A stretch of 64,000 bases of DNA from Marinomonas ushuaiensis DSM 15871 (GTDB lineage Bacteria; Pseudomonadota; Gammaproteobacteria; Pseudomonadales; Marinomonadaceae), in the NCBI RefSeq assembly GCF_000521805.1, contig NZ_JAMB01000003.1:124001-188000 (forward strand). Direction: 5' to 3'. Made by a program: the position numbers and the translations under genes. Below the pieces are notes generated by a model. The model was not told where the DNA came from, did not search any database, and worked only from the letters and a program-made list of their open reading frames with translations. This document shows positions 27,457 to 37,952 of the stretch, one piece after another (the first letter of the stretch is position 1; each line of letters opens with the position of its first letter).

Positions 27457-28182
27457 TTAAAGCGGTACGATTTCTAAACTATCGTCAACTAATAGCACTT
27501 GCGCGCTGTCTTTCCAAACAATATCTTGAAGTGCGTCGCTCAACATGAAGTTGCCTGCAATGGAAACCAATTCCGCTTCCATGCTTTTACAAAAAATTCG
27601 TGCTTCCACATCCCCTTTGACACCGGCCAAAGCTCTGCCTCTCAATGTGCCATAAACATGGATATTTCCATCAGCTAATACTTCAGCGCCAGCACTAACC
27701 TGAGCCAAGATGATCAAATCACCTTCAGCATAAACTTGTTGCCCAGAACGAATCGGCTTGGTTATGACTTTCGTTGCTTGGGGAACCAAACGCTCCTCCA
27801 CCACAGTTTTCACCACAACATCTGGACTTATGTCTTCTTTTGTTTCTGGTGCCATTTGAATTGCTCTTGCCTTACTCGCAGGCAAAAGAGGAATCGTCAC
27901 AGACGCTTTCCATACTGGCAAATTTTCCGGATCACAACGCCAGCCAATAACACCAAGACCGAGTGATCCGACCGCCTGAATAAGCGCTTCAAATTCATCT
28001 ATTGTGATACCTCGTTTCATTTTCGAAATATCAATAATAATAGGCGCCTGATTAAAAAAGTGCGGCACTTGGTCAATCTTTTTCTTTAAATGAAAAATAA
28101 TGTTATCTAACGAAAAAGTCTGAATTTCCAATAAAATCGTCGTAACAACACTTCCTTTTAGTCGGAAGCCTGAGTCTGTCAT
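27457..28182 (-). CDS. minC: Septum-site determining protein MinC
   Basis: Inhibits FtsZ polymerisation away from midcell. The 241-residue protein has an N-terminal FtsZ-binding domain (about 1-110), a linker, and a C-terminal beta-helix (about 130-235, with IRSGQQVYAEGDLIILAQVS and the HVYGTLRGRALAG repeat) that binds MinD. First gene of minC-minD-minE. AAAGGA lies about nine bases before the ATG. Confidence 0.96.
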   Translation of the reverse strand: MTDSGFRLKGSVVTTILLEIQTFSLDNIIFHLKKKIDQVPHFFNQAPIIIDISKMKRGITIDEFEALIQAVGSLGLGVIGWRCDPENLPVWKASVTIPLLPASKARAIQMAPETKEDISPDVVVKTVVEERLVPQATKVITKPIRSGQQVYAEGDLIILAQVSAGAEVLADGNIHVYGTLRGRALAGVKGDVEARIFCKSMEAELVSIAGNFMLSDALQDIVWKDSAQVLLVDDSLEIVPL

Positions 28183-28490
28183 GTAAACAGTCCTTTTTTA
28201 AAAACTTTAGTAGTGCTAGTTATATAAAAGACGCTAAACGCCTCAAATAGCATACAGAAATCTATTCTATCAAGCTGAATGATTAAAGGAAGACGTCAGA
28301 ACACAGCCTTTACACTCCATCAGATACTTATTCTGCTCTTTTATAGTGCTAAGAATAACGTAAAATGCTCAATAATAAACGAAAGATTAACCTTTTGATT
28401 TAATTAATATTTTACAACTTACTTACATACTTGTTCCCACTTTTCTGGGGAAAACTTTCGCACCATAAAAATCCGCTTCATACATCAAAT
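28183..28490. other. 308-base intergenic region between minC and sbcC
   Basis: This A+T-rich gap holds the minCDE promoter region on its left and the tail of the sbcC terminator on its right. No open frame with a ribosome site, tRNA or repeat is seen. A small RNA cannot be excluded from sequence alone. Confidence 0.5.
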
Positions 28491-28507
28491 TTAATTAGAT
28501 GTATGAA
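28466..28507 (-). terminator. Probable terminator overlapping the end of sbcC
   Basis: A perfect 10-base inverted repeat (TTCATACATC / GATGTATGAA) has its loop over the sbcC stop codon and, on the minus strand, is followed by GCGGATTTTTATG. The T-run starts five bases after the stem. Confidence 0.6.
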
Positions 28508-31500
28508 CAGCAAATTCAGGCGCTAAACGACTCACACCTAAACCACTTTGCTTTGTCAGCTTGATTTGAACAGGAATACGCTCTTTTAATGCACTTATAT
28601 GACTGATAATCCCAATGGTTTTCCCAGATGAATGCAAGTTATCCAAAGCATCAAGAGCAGACTCTAATGTTTCGCTATCCAAAGTGCCAAAACCTTCATC
28701 CAAAAACAAAGAATCAATGCTGGTTTTATGGGACACCAAATCAGAAAGCGCCAACGCCAACGCCAAGCTCACCAAGAAAGATTCTCCGCCAGACAAAGTT
28801 TTCGTGTCACGAGACGCATTTGCTTGCCAAGTATCCACCACAGCTAATGACAAAGCCTCTTCCTGTCTTTTTAACTGATAACGACGATGTAACACGTTCA
28901 GATGCTGATTTGCCAAATACACCAAATGGTCCAAAGTCAGGCTTTGTGCAAACCGGCGGAATTTCGCACCATCTGCAGAGCCTATCAAATGATTCAATCG
29001 TTCAAGATGAACTACGTCTTCTCGCAAAATTTGCAACTCTTCTACTGAAGCTTTTGCCTGTTCTCGACGTTGCTTTTCTTCTTCGATCTTATTCGCGACT
29101 TCTCCCCAGTTACGATTGAGCAATTGTCGTTGATTTTCAAATTGCACAACCAACTCAGATAACTCTTCAGGGGAAGTCGTATCCATTACGTCACTTATGG
29201 GTTTGTTATCCATGTGTGATGCTAGGGACATTTCCGCTTGTATCAACAATGCAGCTTGTCGCGTGTTTACATCTTTTAGCTCACTATAAGTCTGCTGTAA
29301 AGTATTCAGATCGTCATGAGATAAACACGCCATTTTCCAGGATAAAACATCCTCAAAACCTTTCTCTTTAAGCACACCTTGCCAAGCAGATTTCGCAACG
29401 TCCAATTCAGCTTTAAGAGCTTGCAACGATTTATCAAGCGCCTTCAAAGTCGCCTCTGATGCCGCCAATGTTTTCTGTTTCTGCTCGTGTTCTTTTGAAA
29501 TAGAATCTAATGCTGATCGGCTGGATTCTAAAGACGCTTGAGCATCAGAACGATATTGAGCAAGTGTTTTCTCGCCTAACTTTTCAAAAAGACTCTTATC
29601 AATCCTTGCCAGTTCATTTTTCAAATCCGTTAATTGAACTTGTATTTTCTCTAGCTCTACAGCATTGTCACTCACACGTGATTCTAACGACGTAATTTCA
29701 TAACCTAACTGGTCAACTTGTTGACGCTGCACATCAAGATTGTTCTTGGCTGCTCTCCATGACCGCAAAGAAGTCTGTAATGCCAACAAAGAATCACTCA
29801 AAGGCGATACGAGATACTTTTCTGGAACACCAGCAGATTGAATGGAAGCCATTAAGGACTGAGCAACCCTACTTTTTTCTTGAGTGATTTTCTGCTGCTC
29901 ATCGAGCTTGCTATCAAAAGCCTGACGAAGCAATCGACCTTGAGATTCTTGCTGCTGAAGTTGCAATTCTATCTTCGGCAGATCAGCCGTCGCGTTATTA
30001 AACTCTTCTTCTAAAACCAAACGCTGCTGATGCTTTTCCAAAACAACTTTGTTGGTTTCAGTCACTTGAATCCAATCTTTTTGCACGGCTTCCACTGTTT
30101 CTTTGACGGTCGTTTCTTCAAGCACTTCGACCGAATCAATTGCCAAACGATTTAATAGCACAAACAATGACACCTCTAAATCCGCCAAGGCTGCCATTGA
30201 GGATTGCCTCTGCTCAAGACGCAGCTCTTTCTCGCTGGCAGATACCTTTTGATCAGACTTTAACGCCAAACCGGATTGCTTAAGCACTTCCAATTCAGCT
30301 TGCAAAGCGTCTAATCTTTGCTGATTTTCAACATTGGTTGCTTGATGCAAGGCATGGCCTAAATCGTGCTCGATAGAACCACACAAAGGGCAGTGATCAT
30401 GCTCAGTTAAATTTTCCCTTAGTGTATTAAGAGCAATAATATGGCGCTCTGCGTCCACCAGCTTAGCAAGATCTGAACAATGATGACTTTTCTCTTTATA
30501 AGCTTTTCGCTGCTGTGCAAGCTGCTCTTCTTGTTGAATGACTTTATTTCCCAACGCTTGAATTGTGTCATTTACATTGCCAAGTTCGATTTTCTTCGAT
30601 TGATACAGCTTGTAATTATGAGCAAGCTCATTAGATTTTTGCTGTTGCAAATCCAGCTCACGAACATACTCTTGCCATTCATTCAGCTCACGGCCGGAGG
30701 AAAGGCGAAAATAGTCTTCAAGGGTATTTTTTAGCTGTTGTTCCAAATTAGCGACAAGGCGACGTTGCAGCTCTTTTTGATCTTTACTGGCGGCAAAAGT
30801 TTTAAGCGCTGCGTCTAGCGCATTTTTCGATGTAGCAATATCAGCCGCCAAATTCATTAGAGCTTGATCTTGCGTCTGAATAGAGTCTTGTTGGTATTGC
30901 CAGTTCGATAACTGTGCTTCAATTTGCTCAGGTGCTTGCCATTCTGACAAGCTGGTTTCGCTTTGCTGACAGAGTAACTGCCCCTGATTAAGCTTTTCTT
31001 TTAAAGCCTCTAACTCTTTTGAACTAGATTGATGCTTTTGATTAAGCTCCTCGTGGCGCTTGCTAACGCCAATTAACTGCTCGTTAATATTTTCACGGCG
31101 AGAAACCAAAGGCTGAATAACATTGGTTACTTCGTCATTCAGCTCCCCCCATTGTTGAGCTTGCTCATCATACGCCAACTTAGAAGCTTTCACCTGCTCT
31201 TCGAGTGCTTTAGAAGTAGCGGATTGCTTAGTTTGTTGTTGAAGTGCTGCTGCTTTTTCTTGTTCAAGCTCAGTTGTTCGCTTGACCATTTTCGTCAGCA
31301 CGTCATATTGAGACTGCAAACTATTGGCCGTTTCCGCCTTATTCAATAAGACTAAATTAGGCTGAAAGTTTTCTAATGCTGTAATAGCGTCGGCACTTTG
31401 CTGTTTAGTTTGTGCCAATTGTTGCGTTAGATGAGATTCTGTTTGACACCACTCTAAACTTTGCTGATGTTGTTTTAAGCGCTGAGCAAGCGTTTTATCC

Positions 31501-32186
31501 TGCCCGTCATATTCTTTTTCTTGCTGAACCAAAGCATCAAGTTCATCATTGCTTAACAATTTTCGCTGAACATTAATAACTTCTAGCTGGGTGATTTTTA
31601 CCTTTTCAGCTTTGTGCTTCTCAAAAATCCATTTAGAAACCTGACCGTAAACTTCCGTACCTGTGAGCTCTTCCAATAGTTCTGCACGATCATTAGCCGT
31701 AGCATTAAGAAACGCCGAAAAACCACCTTGCGCCAGCAGCATGGATTTAGTGAAACGAGAAAAGTCTAAACCGGTAATTTCTGCAATTTTATCTATTTTT
31801 TCATTGATTTTACTTGTAATGATGGTGCCGTCGATTTCACACAACTCACAGGTCATTGGTTGCAATTTACCATCGCTGCTCCCTCGAGCACGACGCTGCC
31901 CCCAAAAAGCTCGATAGCCTTTGCCTTTTATTTCAAATTCCACTTCCGCAAGGCATTCTGCCGTATGGCGCGTCATCAACTCATTTTGACTAGGCGAGAC
32001 TTTCAAGCGTGGCGTTTCATGGTACAAAGCCAAACAAATGGCATCGAGCAAGGTAGACTTACCCGCGCCTGTTGGCCCCACAATGGCAAACACCCCAGCG
32101 TCATCAAAAGGCGCTTTGGTAAAATCGATTTCCCACTCACCTTTTAATGAATTTAGGTTTTTCAGTCGAAGCTTACAAATTTTCAT
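28491..32186 (-). CDS. sbcC: Exonuclease subunit SbcC (Rad50-like ATPase)
   Basis: Together with SbcD it cleaves hairpins and processes DNA ends. The 1231-residue protein has Walker [10 protein letters not shown] (37-45), very long coiled-coil arms rich in Gln/Glu/Leu, a zinc-hook CPLC (C599, C602) near the middle that dimerises the arms, the ABC signature LSGGES and Walker B FLDEGFG near the C-terminus. Its length is above the E. coli 1048 residues, mainly through longer coils. The start overlaps the sbcD stop by four bases (ATGA). Confidence 0.96.
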   Translation of the reverse strand: MKICKLRLKNLNSLKGEWEIDFTKAPFDDAGVFAIVGPTGAGKSTLLDAICLALYHETPRLKVSPSQNELMTRHTAECLAEVEFEIKGKGYRAFWGQRRARGSSDGKLQPMTCELCEIDGTIITSKINEKIDKIAEITGLDFSRFTKSMLLAQGGFSAFLNATANDRAELLEELTGTEVYGQVSKWIFEKHKAEKVKITQLEVINVQRKLLSNDELDALVQQEKEYDGQDKTLAQRLKQHQQSLEWCQTESHLTQQLAQTKQQSADAITALENFQPNLVLLNKAETANSLQSQYDVLTKMVKRTTELEQEKAAALQQQTKQSATSKALEEQVKASKLAYDEQAQQWGELNDEVTNVIQPLVSRRENINEQLIGVSKRHEELNQKHQSSSKELEALKEKLNQGQLLCQQSETSLSEWQAPEQIEAQLSNWQYQQDSIQTQDQALMNLAADIATSKNALDAALKTFAASKDQKELQRRLVANLEQQLKNTLEDYFRLSSGRELNEWQEYVRELDLQQQKSNELAHNYKLYQSKKIELGNVNDTIQALGNKVIQQEEQLAQQRKAYKEKSHHCSDLAKLVDAERHIIALNTLRENLTEHDHCPLCGSIEHDLGHALHQATNVENQQRLDALQAELEVLKQSGLALKSDQKVSASEKELRLEQRQSSMAALADLEVSLFVLLNRLAIDSVEVLEETTVKETVEAVQKDWIQVTETNKVVLEKHQQRLVLEEEFNNATADLPKIELQLQQQESQGRLLRQAFDSKLDEQQKITQEKSRVAQSLMASIQSAGVPEKYLVSPLSDSLLALQTSLRSWRAAKNNLDVQRQQVDQLGYEITSLESRVSDNAVELEKIQVQLTDLKNELARIDKSLFEKLGEKTLAQYRSDAQASLESSRSALDSISKEHEQKQKTLAASEATLKALDKSLQALKAELDVAKSAWQGVLKEKGFEDVLSWKMACLSHDDLNTLQQTYSELKDVNTRQAALLIQAEMSLASHMDNKPISDVMDTTSPEELSELVVQFENQRQLLNRNWGEVANKIEEEKQRREQAKASVEELQILREDVVHLERLNHLIGSADGAKFRRFAQSLTLDHLVYLANQHLNVLHRRYQLKRQEEALSLAVVDTWQANASRDTKTLSGGESFLVSLALALALSDLVSHKTSIDSLFLDEGFGTLDSETLESALDALDNLHSSGKTIGIISHISALKERIPVQIKLTKQSGLGVSRLAPEFAVHTSN

Positions 32187-33583
32187 GCTTGCTCCTCTTC
32201 ATGACTTTCACTGTCTTCTTCACTGTTCTTTTTGGCATTTTCTGAATAAGTTTTTTCACTCACTTTGATATCGTCAGATAACTCATTTTGAGATTCTTCC
32301 ATTTCAGTAAGACAAACATTAAATAGTTTTGTTAGAGTCTTCGCTTCTTCCTCTTCAATGTCCAAATTAGCTTGCAGGCTTTTCTCAAAAACATCGCTAA
32401 CCGTTAACTCAGACAACGTTTGGCGAGATTCAAAAGCATCCGTCTTTTTTTCCAAAGCGCTTTTTCGCATCACTCGCAGCAATTCAATCGGCTTATCATC
32501 AATCACTTCCATTATGCGTTTCTGTACATCGCTCAAATAGTCATCGGCCACAATAGTGACTTCCAACCAAAGCGTTTGACCTGGCTCGAAGCTTTTTACA
32601 AAACCTTGTTCGTTAAGCTGCTTTGTCACTTCTTTTAAGCTTCCTTTAAGACTCGCCATTGGCTGAAACATAGGAATACTCACTAATCGAATCGGCTCTA
32701 TTTTGTCTTCTGCAGACTCCCTAGCGAAAAGGTCTCCCATTACAGGAAGCTCTTTCTCCTCAAGCTGCTCTGAAAATAAATCCGTGTCGACAATAACTAA
32801 GGTTTTCTCTCGCCCTAATTCATCAAAGCTCAATGGAATTGGCGAGCCGCTGTAACGAAATCGACCGTTTTTGGTAATCGCCTGCGCTCGGTGTATATGA
32901 CCAAGCGCGAGATAATCAAAGGCTGGAAATACAGACGTTGGCAAGGCTTCTAACGTTCCCACATAAAGATCACGAACCGATTCACTGACTTGCCCACCCA
33001 TCGCAGTAAGATGACCCGTTCCTATAATCGGCACAGGCGTTTTCAAGGTTTTATTCTTCTCAGTAGCAAGAAGGTAAACTTGCTGATAAAAATCACTTAT
33101 GTGTTGCAGTAACCCCATTTTCTTATCTTGCTCTGATTGACCAGACAGGCTCTTCATCACATCTTTAGGGCGAAGATAAGGCACAGCACAAACCCAAGCA
33201 GAGATTTCGCCTTGCTTGTTCATCAATGGAATAACATGGGATTCAATATCATCAAGGTTAGCTTGGCTGGAAACCTGTGTGTCTAGATAAGAAAGGAGGC
33301 TTTTGGATTCATTGAGCATACTCACAGAATCATGATTTCCTGCCACAATGACTAGCTGACACGCTCGTGCTTTCATATCCAACACAAGCTGATGATACAT
33401 TTCACGGGCATAACTTGGTGGCGAACCCGTATCAAAAATATCACCCGCGATAATAACAGCATCAATATGGTCACTGTCCACCAGCGCCAACAACCAATCA
33501 ATAAACGCCTTATGTTCATCTCGACGAGACTTTCCCATAAAGTGTTGTCCAAGATGCCAATCAGACGTGTGTAGAATTTTCAT
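32183..33583 (-). CDS. sbcD: Exonuclease subunit SbcD (Mre11-like nuclease)
   Basis: Manganese-dependent nuclease of the SbcCD complex. The 466-residue protein has the phosphoesterase metal ligands D8 and H10 in TSDWHLG, GDIFD, GNHD and GHIH motifs in the usual order. A Glu/Ser-rich C-terminal tail beyond about residue 410 is longer than in E. coli SbcD and looks unstructured. It is translationally coupled with sbcC and follows the ferredoxin-like gene by 40 bases. Confidence 0.96.
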   Translation of the reverse strand: MKILHTSDWHLGQHFMGKSRRDEHKAFIDWLLALVDSDHIDAVIIAGDIFDTGSPPSYAREMYHQLVLDMKARACQLVIVAGNHDSVSMLNESKSLLSYLDTQVSSQANLDDIESHVIPLMNKQGEISAWVCAVPYLRPKDVMKSLSGQSEQDKKMGLLQHISDFYQQVYLLATEKNKTLKTPVPIIGTGHLTAMGGQVSESVRDLYVGTLEALPTSVFPAFDYLALGHIHRAQAITKNGRFRYSGSPIPLSFDELGREKTLVIVDTDLFSEQLEEKELPVMGDLFARESAEDKIEPIRLVSIPMFQPMASLKGSLKEVTKQLNEQGFVKSFEPGQTLWLEVTIVADDYLSDVQKRIMEVIDDKPIELLRVMRKSALEKKTDAFESRQTLSELTVSDVFEKSLQANLDIEEEEAKTLTKLFNVCLTEMEESQNELSDDIKVSEKTYSENAKKNSEEDSESHEEEQA

Positions 33584-33623
33584 GTGTGGCCTTTTAGATT
33601 AAATCGATGAAGCTAAATGTTTC

Positions 33624-34490
33624 TTAACGTACAAAATGCAATTGGTTAGTTCGGATTCTATAAGGACGAAGCGCTTGCTCCCAGCCTTTTTCTGACAGGT
33701 TTTGACCGTGATAAATAATATGTAATGCCGTTCCAGATTCAGCAACGGCATCTTTTAGAAAAACAGTAAAGGTATCGTCTTGTAATGGACTAATAATGCT
33801 ATTTATGGAAGAAAAACTAAAACATTCAATTTTGTGATTAGAGAAGTCTTGTAACGCATCACGCCAATAAGGTTCAAACACACCATTATCAGCAGAAGAC
33901 ACAACCAAAACAGGAAGATCACTCAAATCCATTTCATAGAGTAAACGCCCTTTTCTTACGCCAGATAAAGTCTGAACACGCAATGAGTCGTTAATGGCAA
34001 GCGCTGTTACTTTTTGCCACTCCGCCTTAGAAAACGCACTTTGCTGTAAAATAACTTTAAGCGGTGCGCCCGCCTGATTTAAAGCCATACACTCAACAAA
34101 GTGGCTCTTCGGCTCTAATAGATCATCAGCAACATCCTCTACGAGCACAGACAGAGAAATTCGATCACCAAAGGAATCATCACTTGGACCTAACAGGGTT
34201 ATTTCAACATTAGAGTCATCGAGCGAATTCAAAGCCAAGACAGAAAACACAGCAGAAGCGACAGGCGTTTGTGTACTTAACGCCATATCAGAAGATATCG
34301 ATGTTTGGCAGGACAAAAGGGACTCACAGTTATTCAGATCATAAAGACGACACGCACCACACGCGCCAGCACGGCAACCGTAACGAACATCTGCACCTTG
34401 TGACAACAAAGACGACAGCAAATTGTCTCCGCCATCTACATCGAAGACATTGTCATCCAATCTTACCGTCATTCCTTGAGAACTCATCAC
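33624..34490 (-). CDS. 2Fe-2S ferredoxin-domain protein with a degenerate reductase-like region
   Basis: A 288-residue protein. The N-terminal part (about 1-75) is a plant-type ferredoxin domain with cluster cysteines C39, C44, C47 and C61 in YGCRAGACGAC and LSCQ. The gap before the last cysteine is 13 residues, against 20-30 in most such domains. The remainder is similar in length to an FNR-type reductase module, but I do not see the RxYS flavin motif, and the C-terminal nucleotide-binding region is also poorly defined. It may be an electron carrier partnered with an oxygenase elsewhere. It precedes sbcDC on the same strand with no evident functional link. Confidence 0.7.
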   Translation of the reverse strand: MMSSQGMTVRLDDNVFDVDGGDNLLSSLLSQGADVRYGCRAGACGACRLYDLNNCESLLSCQTSISSDMALSTQTPVASAVFSVLALNSLDDSNVEITLLGPSDDSFGDRISLSVLVEDVADDLLEPKSHFVECMALNQAGAPLKVILQQSAFSKAEWQKVTALAINDSLRVQTLSGVRKGRLLYEMDLSDLPVLVVSSADNGVFEPYWRDALQDFSNHKIECFSFSSINSIISPLQDDTFTVFLKDAVAESGTALHIIYHGQNLSEKGWEQALRPYRIRTNQLHFVR

Positions 34491-34666
34491 CCAAACCTAA
34501 CCAAATTATGATCTTGCTATTATGCCATACTCTACTCGCCTCACCTTCTCTCTCTTTCTAAAAACAAAAAAGAGAGTTCAAATTTACGCTTTAGATGATT
34601 ACCATAGTGGCAAATAATTAGAATTTCATATATTACGCTTACCTCTTTTTCATCAAGGATTGTACG

Positions 34667-35194
34667 ATGTCTAGCTATAACGAATCCCCAGAAGAAATAT
34701 CCCAAGCCACGCAAGGTTATGTGATGCAGCAGACCATGTTGCGTATTAAAGACCCTGCGGCGTCATTACCTTTTTATCAGGATGTATTGGGTATGAAACT
34801 GTTGGGAAAATACGATTTCCCCGCGATGCAGTTTACTCTGTACTTTTTAGGTTACGAGCAAGCACTACCTGAAGGCGATGATAAAGCCAAAAACGATTGG
34901 GTATTCCGTCGCCCTGCTTTGATTGAATTAACACATAACTGGGGTAGCGAGAAAGACGTCAATTTCGCTGGTTACCACAATGGCAATGAAGATCCACGCG
35001 GATTTGGTCACATAGGCATCAGCGTACCAGACGTGTATGCGGCCAGTGAACGTTTTGCCAAATACGATGTGGAATTTGTGAAAAAACCAGACGATGGTTC
35101 CATGAAAGGGTTGGCTTTCATTAAAGACCCAGATGGTTATTGGATTGAGATCTTATCAGCAGAAGGCATTACTGAGATTATTCTCTCTCAATAG
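34667..35194 (+). CDS. gloA: Lactoylglutathione lyase (glyoxalase I)
   Basis: Converts the methylglyoxal-glutathione hemithioacetal to lactoylglutathione. The 175-residue protein is of the longer, eukaryote/Pseudomonas type and shows the four metal ligands Q22, E87, H115 and E161 in the expected contexts ([29 protein letters not shown]). The [11 protein letters not shown] segment is also conserved. It stands alone and ends at a hairpin terminator shared with pepD. Confidence 0.96.
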   Translation: MSSYNESPEEISQATQGYVMQQTMLRIKDPAASLPFYQDVLGMKLLGKYDFPAMQFTLYFLGYEQALPEGDDKAKNDWVFRRPALIELTHNWGSEKDVNFAGYHNGNEDPRGFGHIGISVPDVYAASERFAKYDVEFVKKPDDGSMKGLAFIKDPDGYWIEILSAEGITEIILSQ

Positions 35195-35223
35195 CAGATA
35201 CATAGGTAACAATAGAAAATATG

Positions 35224-35258
35224 AAAAAAAGGGAGCCGCATTATTAGCTCCCTTTTTT
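35224..35258. terminator. Bidirectional terminator between gloA and pepD
   Basis: The stem GGGAGC / GCTCCC with a ten-base loop is flanked by AAAAAAA on the left and TTTTTT on the right, placed between convergent genes. Confidence 0.87.
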
Positions 35259-35294
35259 CTTGGTTGTCACGGGCAAATTTACGATCAATAAACT

Positions 35295-36770
35295 CTAAGC
35301 CGCCTTTGTTGTTGACGCTAATAAAGCCTCTAGCAATCGCCAGAAGTCCCCTACTGAATCAATCTCCATACGTTCCGTCGGTGAATGGGCACCACGAATG
35401 TTCGGGCCAAAAGACACCATTTCCATCCCAGCGTATTTCGCGCCGATAATGCCGCATTCTAAACCCGCGTGAATCACTTTCACATTGGCCTCTTGCCCCA
35501 TTACTTCTTTATGAACCTCAAGGAAGTGTTTGAGTAAACCCGCCTTTGGGTCTGGTCGCCAACCCGGATAACCGTTTTCTAAATTCACGTCAGCTTGTAT
35601 CAATGAGAATGCCGCTTTGGCTTTATACGCCAAATGCTCAACCGCAGAATCCACCAAGGAACGTACCAGCAAACAAGCATCAAATACCTTCTCACCTTCT
35701 TTAGAACTCTTAAGATTAATCACACCAAGGTTACAAGATGTTTCTGTCACACCTTCCAAATCCGCACTCATTCTATGTACACCATGAGGCGCGCAGTAAA
35801 TTGCGTTCAATAAAGCATCCTTGTCATCGGCTTCCAATTCAGTATCAACTTCTGAGGGAACAAGAGAAACCAGCAACTTAGGTTCAGTACTAACAAATTC
35901 AGCCTGAGTGCGTCTTTCATATTCAGTAACAAAGGCAAATAGCTTAGCTTCGTCAATGGAACTTACATTAATAGTTGCGCAGGCATCACGAGAAATAGCA
36001 TTACGCAAAGTGCCGCCAGTAAAACCACTCAGTCCAAAATCACACTCTTCTTTAAGCAGATTCAACAAACGAATCAACAAGACATTCGCGCTCGCACGGC
36101 CTTTGTGAATGTCTAAACCAGAATGGCCACCACGCAAACCTGAAACAACAATCTCGAAGGCTTTTTTATCACCAGTAACAGGCAAGGCTTTGTAGTGTTT
36201 TTCTATGTTGATATCAACACCACCAGCACAACCTATATACACATCACCACGATCTTCGGAGTCTAAATTCAGTAAGATTTTACCTTTTAAAATGCCTTCT
36301 TCTAATTGCAAAGCACCACGTAAACTGGTTTCTTCTTCTATGGTAAAAAGCGCTTCAATTGGCCCATGAGCCAAGTCGGTTGATTCCAATACCGCCATCG
36401 CTGCCGCGACACCAATGCCATTGTCTGCGCCCAGCGTTGTGCCTGTCGCATGAACCCAACCATCGATAACCTGAGTCACGATTGGGTCTTTGGTAAAGTC
36501 ATGAATAACATCGGCGTCTTTCTGCGCCACCATATCCAAATGGCCTTGTAGGACAACGGTTTCCCTGTCTTCCATGCCTTTCGATGCGGCTTTACGAATC
36601 AAAAGGTTTCCAGCAGGGTCAACATAGGTTTCTAATCCTAATGACGTCGCCCATTGAATAAGGTGATCTCTCAACTGTGCTTCGTAAAACGACGGTCTTG
36701 GTGTATTACATAAAGTACGGAAATGTCGCCAAATCGCACTGGGTTGTAAGGTATTCAATACTTGGTTCAT
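35295..36770 (-). CDS. pepD: Cytosolic nonspecific dipeptidase (aminoacyl-histidine dipeptidase)
   Basis: An M20-family zinc dipeptidase that hydrolyses Xaa-His and other dipeptides. The 491-residue protein has H77 and D79 in LQGHLDMV, the bridging D116 in LGADNGIG, catalytic E145 and ligand E146 in TIEEETSLRGA, and a C-terminal GLECGIIGAKY segment with HSPTERM. All catalytic residues are present and the length is normal. It is monocistronic. Confidence 0.96.
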   Translation of the reverse strand: MNQVLNTLQPSAIWRHFRTLCNTPRPSFYEAQLRDHLIQWATSLGLETYVDPAGNLLIRKAASKGMEDRETVVLQGHLDMVAQKDADVIHDFTKDPIVTQVIDGWVHATGTTLGADNGIGVAAAMAVLESTDLAHGPIEALFTIEEETSLRGALQLEEGILKGKILLNLDSEDRGDVYIGCAGGVDINIEKHYKALPVTGDKKAFEIVVSGLRGGHSGLDIHKGRASANVLLIRLLNLLKEECDFGLSGFTGGTLRNAISRDACATINVSSIDEAKLFAFVTEYERRTQAEFVSTEPKLLVSLVPSEVDTELEADDKDALLNAIYCAPHGVHRMSADLEGVTETSCNLGVINLKSSKEGEKVFDACLLVRSLVDSAVEHLAYKAKAAFSLIQADVNLENGYPGWRPDPKAGLLKHFLEVHKEVMGQEANVKVIHAGLECGIIGAKYAGMEMVSFGPNIRGAHSPTERMEIDSVGDFWRLLEALLASTTKAA

Positions 36771-36997
36771 GGAACTCCCTTCAGATCGTTAAAACAATAT
36801 GAAAACAACAGTAAAGAAGAGCAAGTATTGAGGCAATCGAAATAAAGACAAGGCTGATAGAGAAAACGTATGTGAGCACTCGATTGGAAATATTCTTTCA
36901 ATATTAAATTTTCTTTTTTATGCAGCAAACTCTATTCGAAAAAGTGGTTTTTTAGTACTCTCATCGCTCTGTCATCATTGAGTCATCCACTTTGAAC

Positions 36998-37927
36998 ATG
37001 TTTAAAAAAGTTATTTTTTTCGTCACTCTAACAATATTCAATCCGATTCAATTCACGTTTGCGGCACAAGACTTCGCTCATATACAGTCTATGGCCATAT
37101 TGGCTGATGCCGCTTATTTAGAAAGAGGCGCATTGGAGGCAGAAACATCTGATAGTCAAACTTCAAGCTCTCAAATTGTTAATGAACTGTCTCTTGAAAA
37201 TGCATTACAAGAAGCTGGACAAAAACTTATCCATCACACAACCATTCCTGAATCACAAGTCAGTTATTTTATTAGTCAAAGCAATGGAGTACAGACAATT
37301 TCGATACGAGGAACCGCAAACTTAGAAAACGCCCTATTAGATTTGAATGTGTCATTACAAAACGATGATGTTCTGAACATTATGCTGCACCAAGGCTTCG
37401 CTTCTGCCGCAAAAGCCGTTTATAACGACGTAAAACCTTATCTTGATAAAAACCAGCCTATTCAAACAACAGGGCACAGTTTAGGCGGTGCCATTGCCGT
37501 GATATTGGCCATGTATTTAGAGCAAGACAACTACCCATTGTCTCAAGTCATTACTTTTGGTCAGCCCAAAGTCACCAATGTCACCGGGGCAAATCAATTT
37601 TCTAATCTGTCATTAGTCCGCGTCGTGACACTAAATGACATTGTGCCATTAGTACCACCGATCAGCCCTTTGCAAATTAAAAACTTGGACATTTATTGGC
37701 ATATGGGTGAGGAAGTCATTTTGATGAAAAACAATGAATACGCCCAAACAAACGGGGTGAAAAGCATGCTAAGAGCGACTAAATTTGTCTCTGCTATTCC
37801 AAGCGAGAAAAACCTAATCGCCCATAAAATGATCACTTACCTCGCTTTGATTAAAGAACAGGTCAAATCGCCAAATGAAGTTCCCTACAAAACAAACATC
37901 AGTTTATTCGGGATATCTTTTGATTAA
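36998..37927 (+). CDS. Secreted class 3 lipase family protein
   Basis: A 309-residue lipase-fold hydrolase of the class 3 (fungal-type) family. A signal peptide runs to about TFAA. The nucleophile elbow is TTGHSLGGA with S161, the oxyanion region is in SIRGTANLENAL, and an aspartate in LNDIVPLVPP probably completes the triad with a late histidine. No lipobox is seen, so it is probably periplasmic or secreted. The ATG at 36998 is preferred over an in-frame TTG six bases earlier; the ribosome site is weak. The substrate is unknown. Confidence 0.8.
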   Translation: MFKKVIFFVTLTIFNPIQFTFAAQDFAHIQSMAILADAAYLERGALEAETSDSQTSSSQIVNELSLENALQEAGQKLIHHTTIPESQVSYFISQSNGVQTISIRGTANLENALLDLNVSLQNDDVLNIMLHQGFASAAKAVYNDVKPYLDKNQPIQTTGHSLGGAIAVILAMYLEQDNYPLSQVITFGQPKVTNVTGANQFSNLSLVRVVTLNDIVPLVPPISPLQIKNLDIYWHMGEEVILMKNNEYAQTNGVKSMLRATKFVSAIPSEKNLIAHKMITYLALIKEQVKSPNEVPYKTNISLFGISFD

Positions 37928-37952
37928 AGAAAAGCTCTTTGTTCAATAAAGA

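Noticed and set aside
28628-29119. 163-codon plus-strand frame inside sbcC
   Set aside because: Opposite a well-conserved coding region, no ribosome site and no domain pattern.
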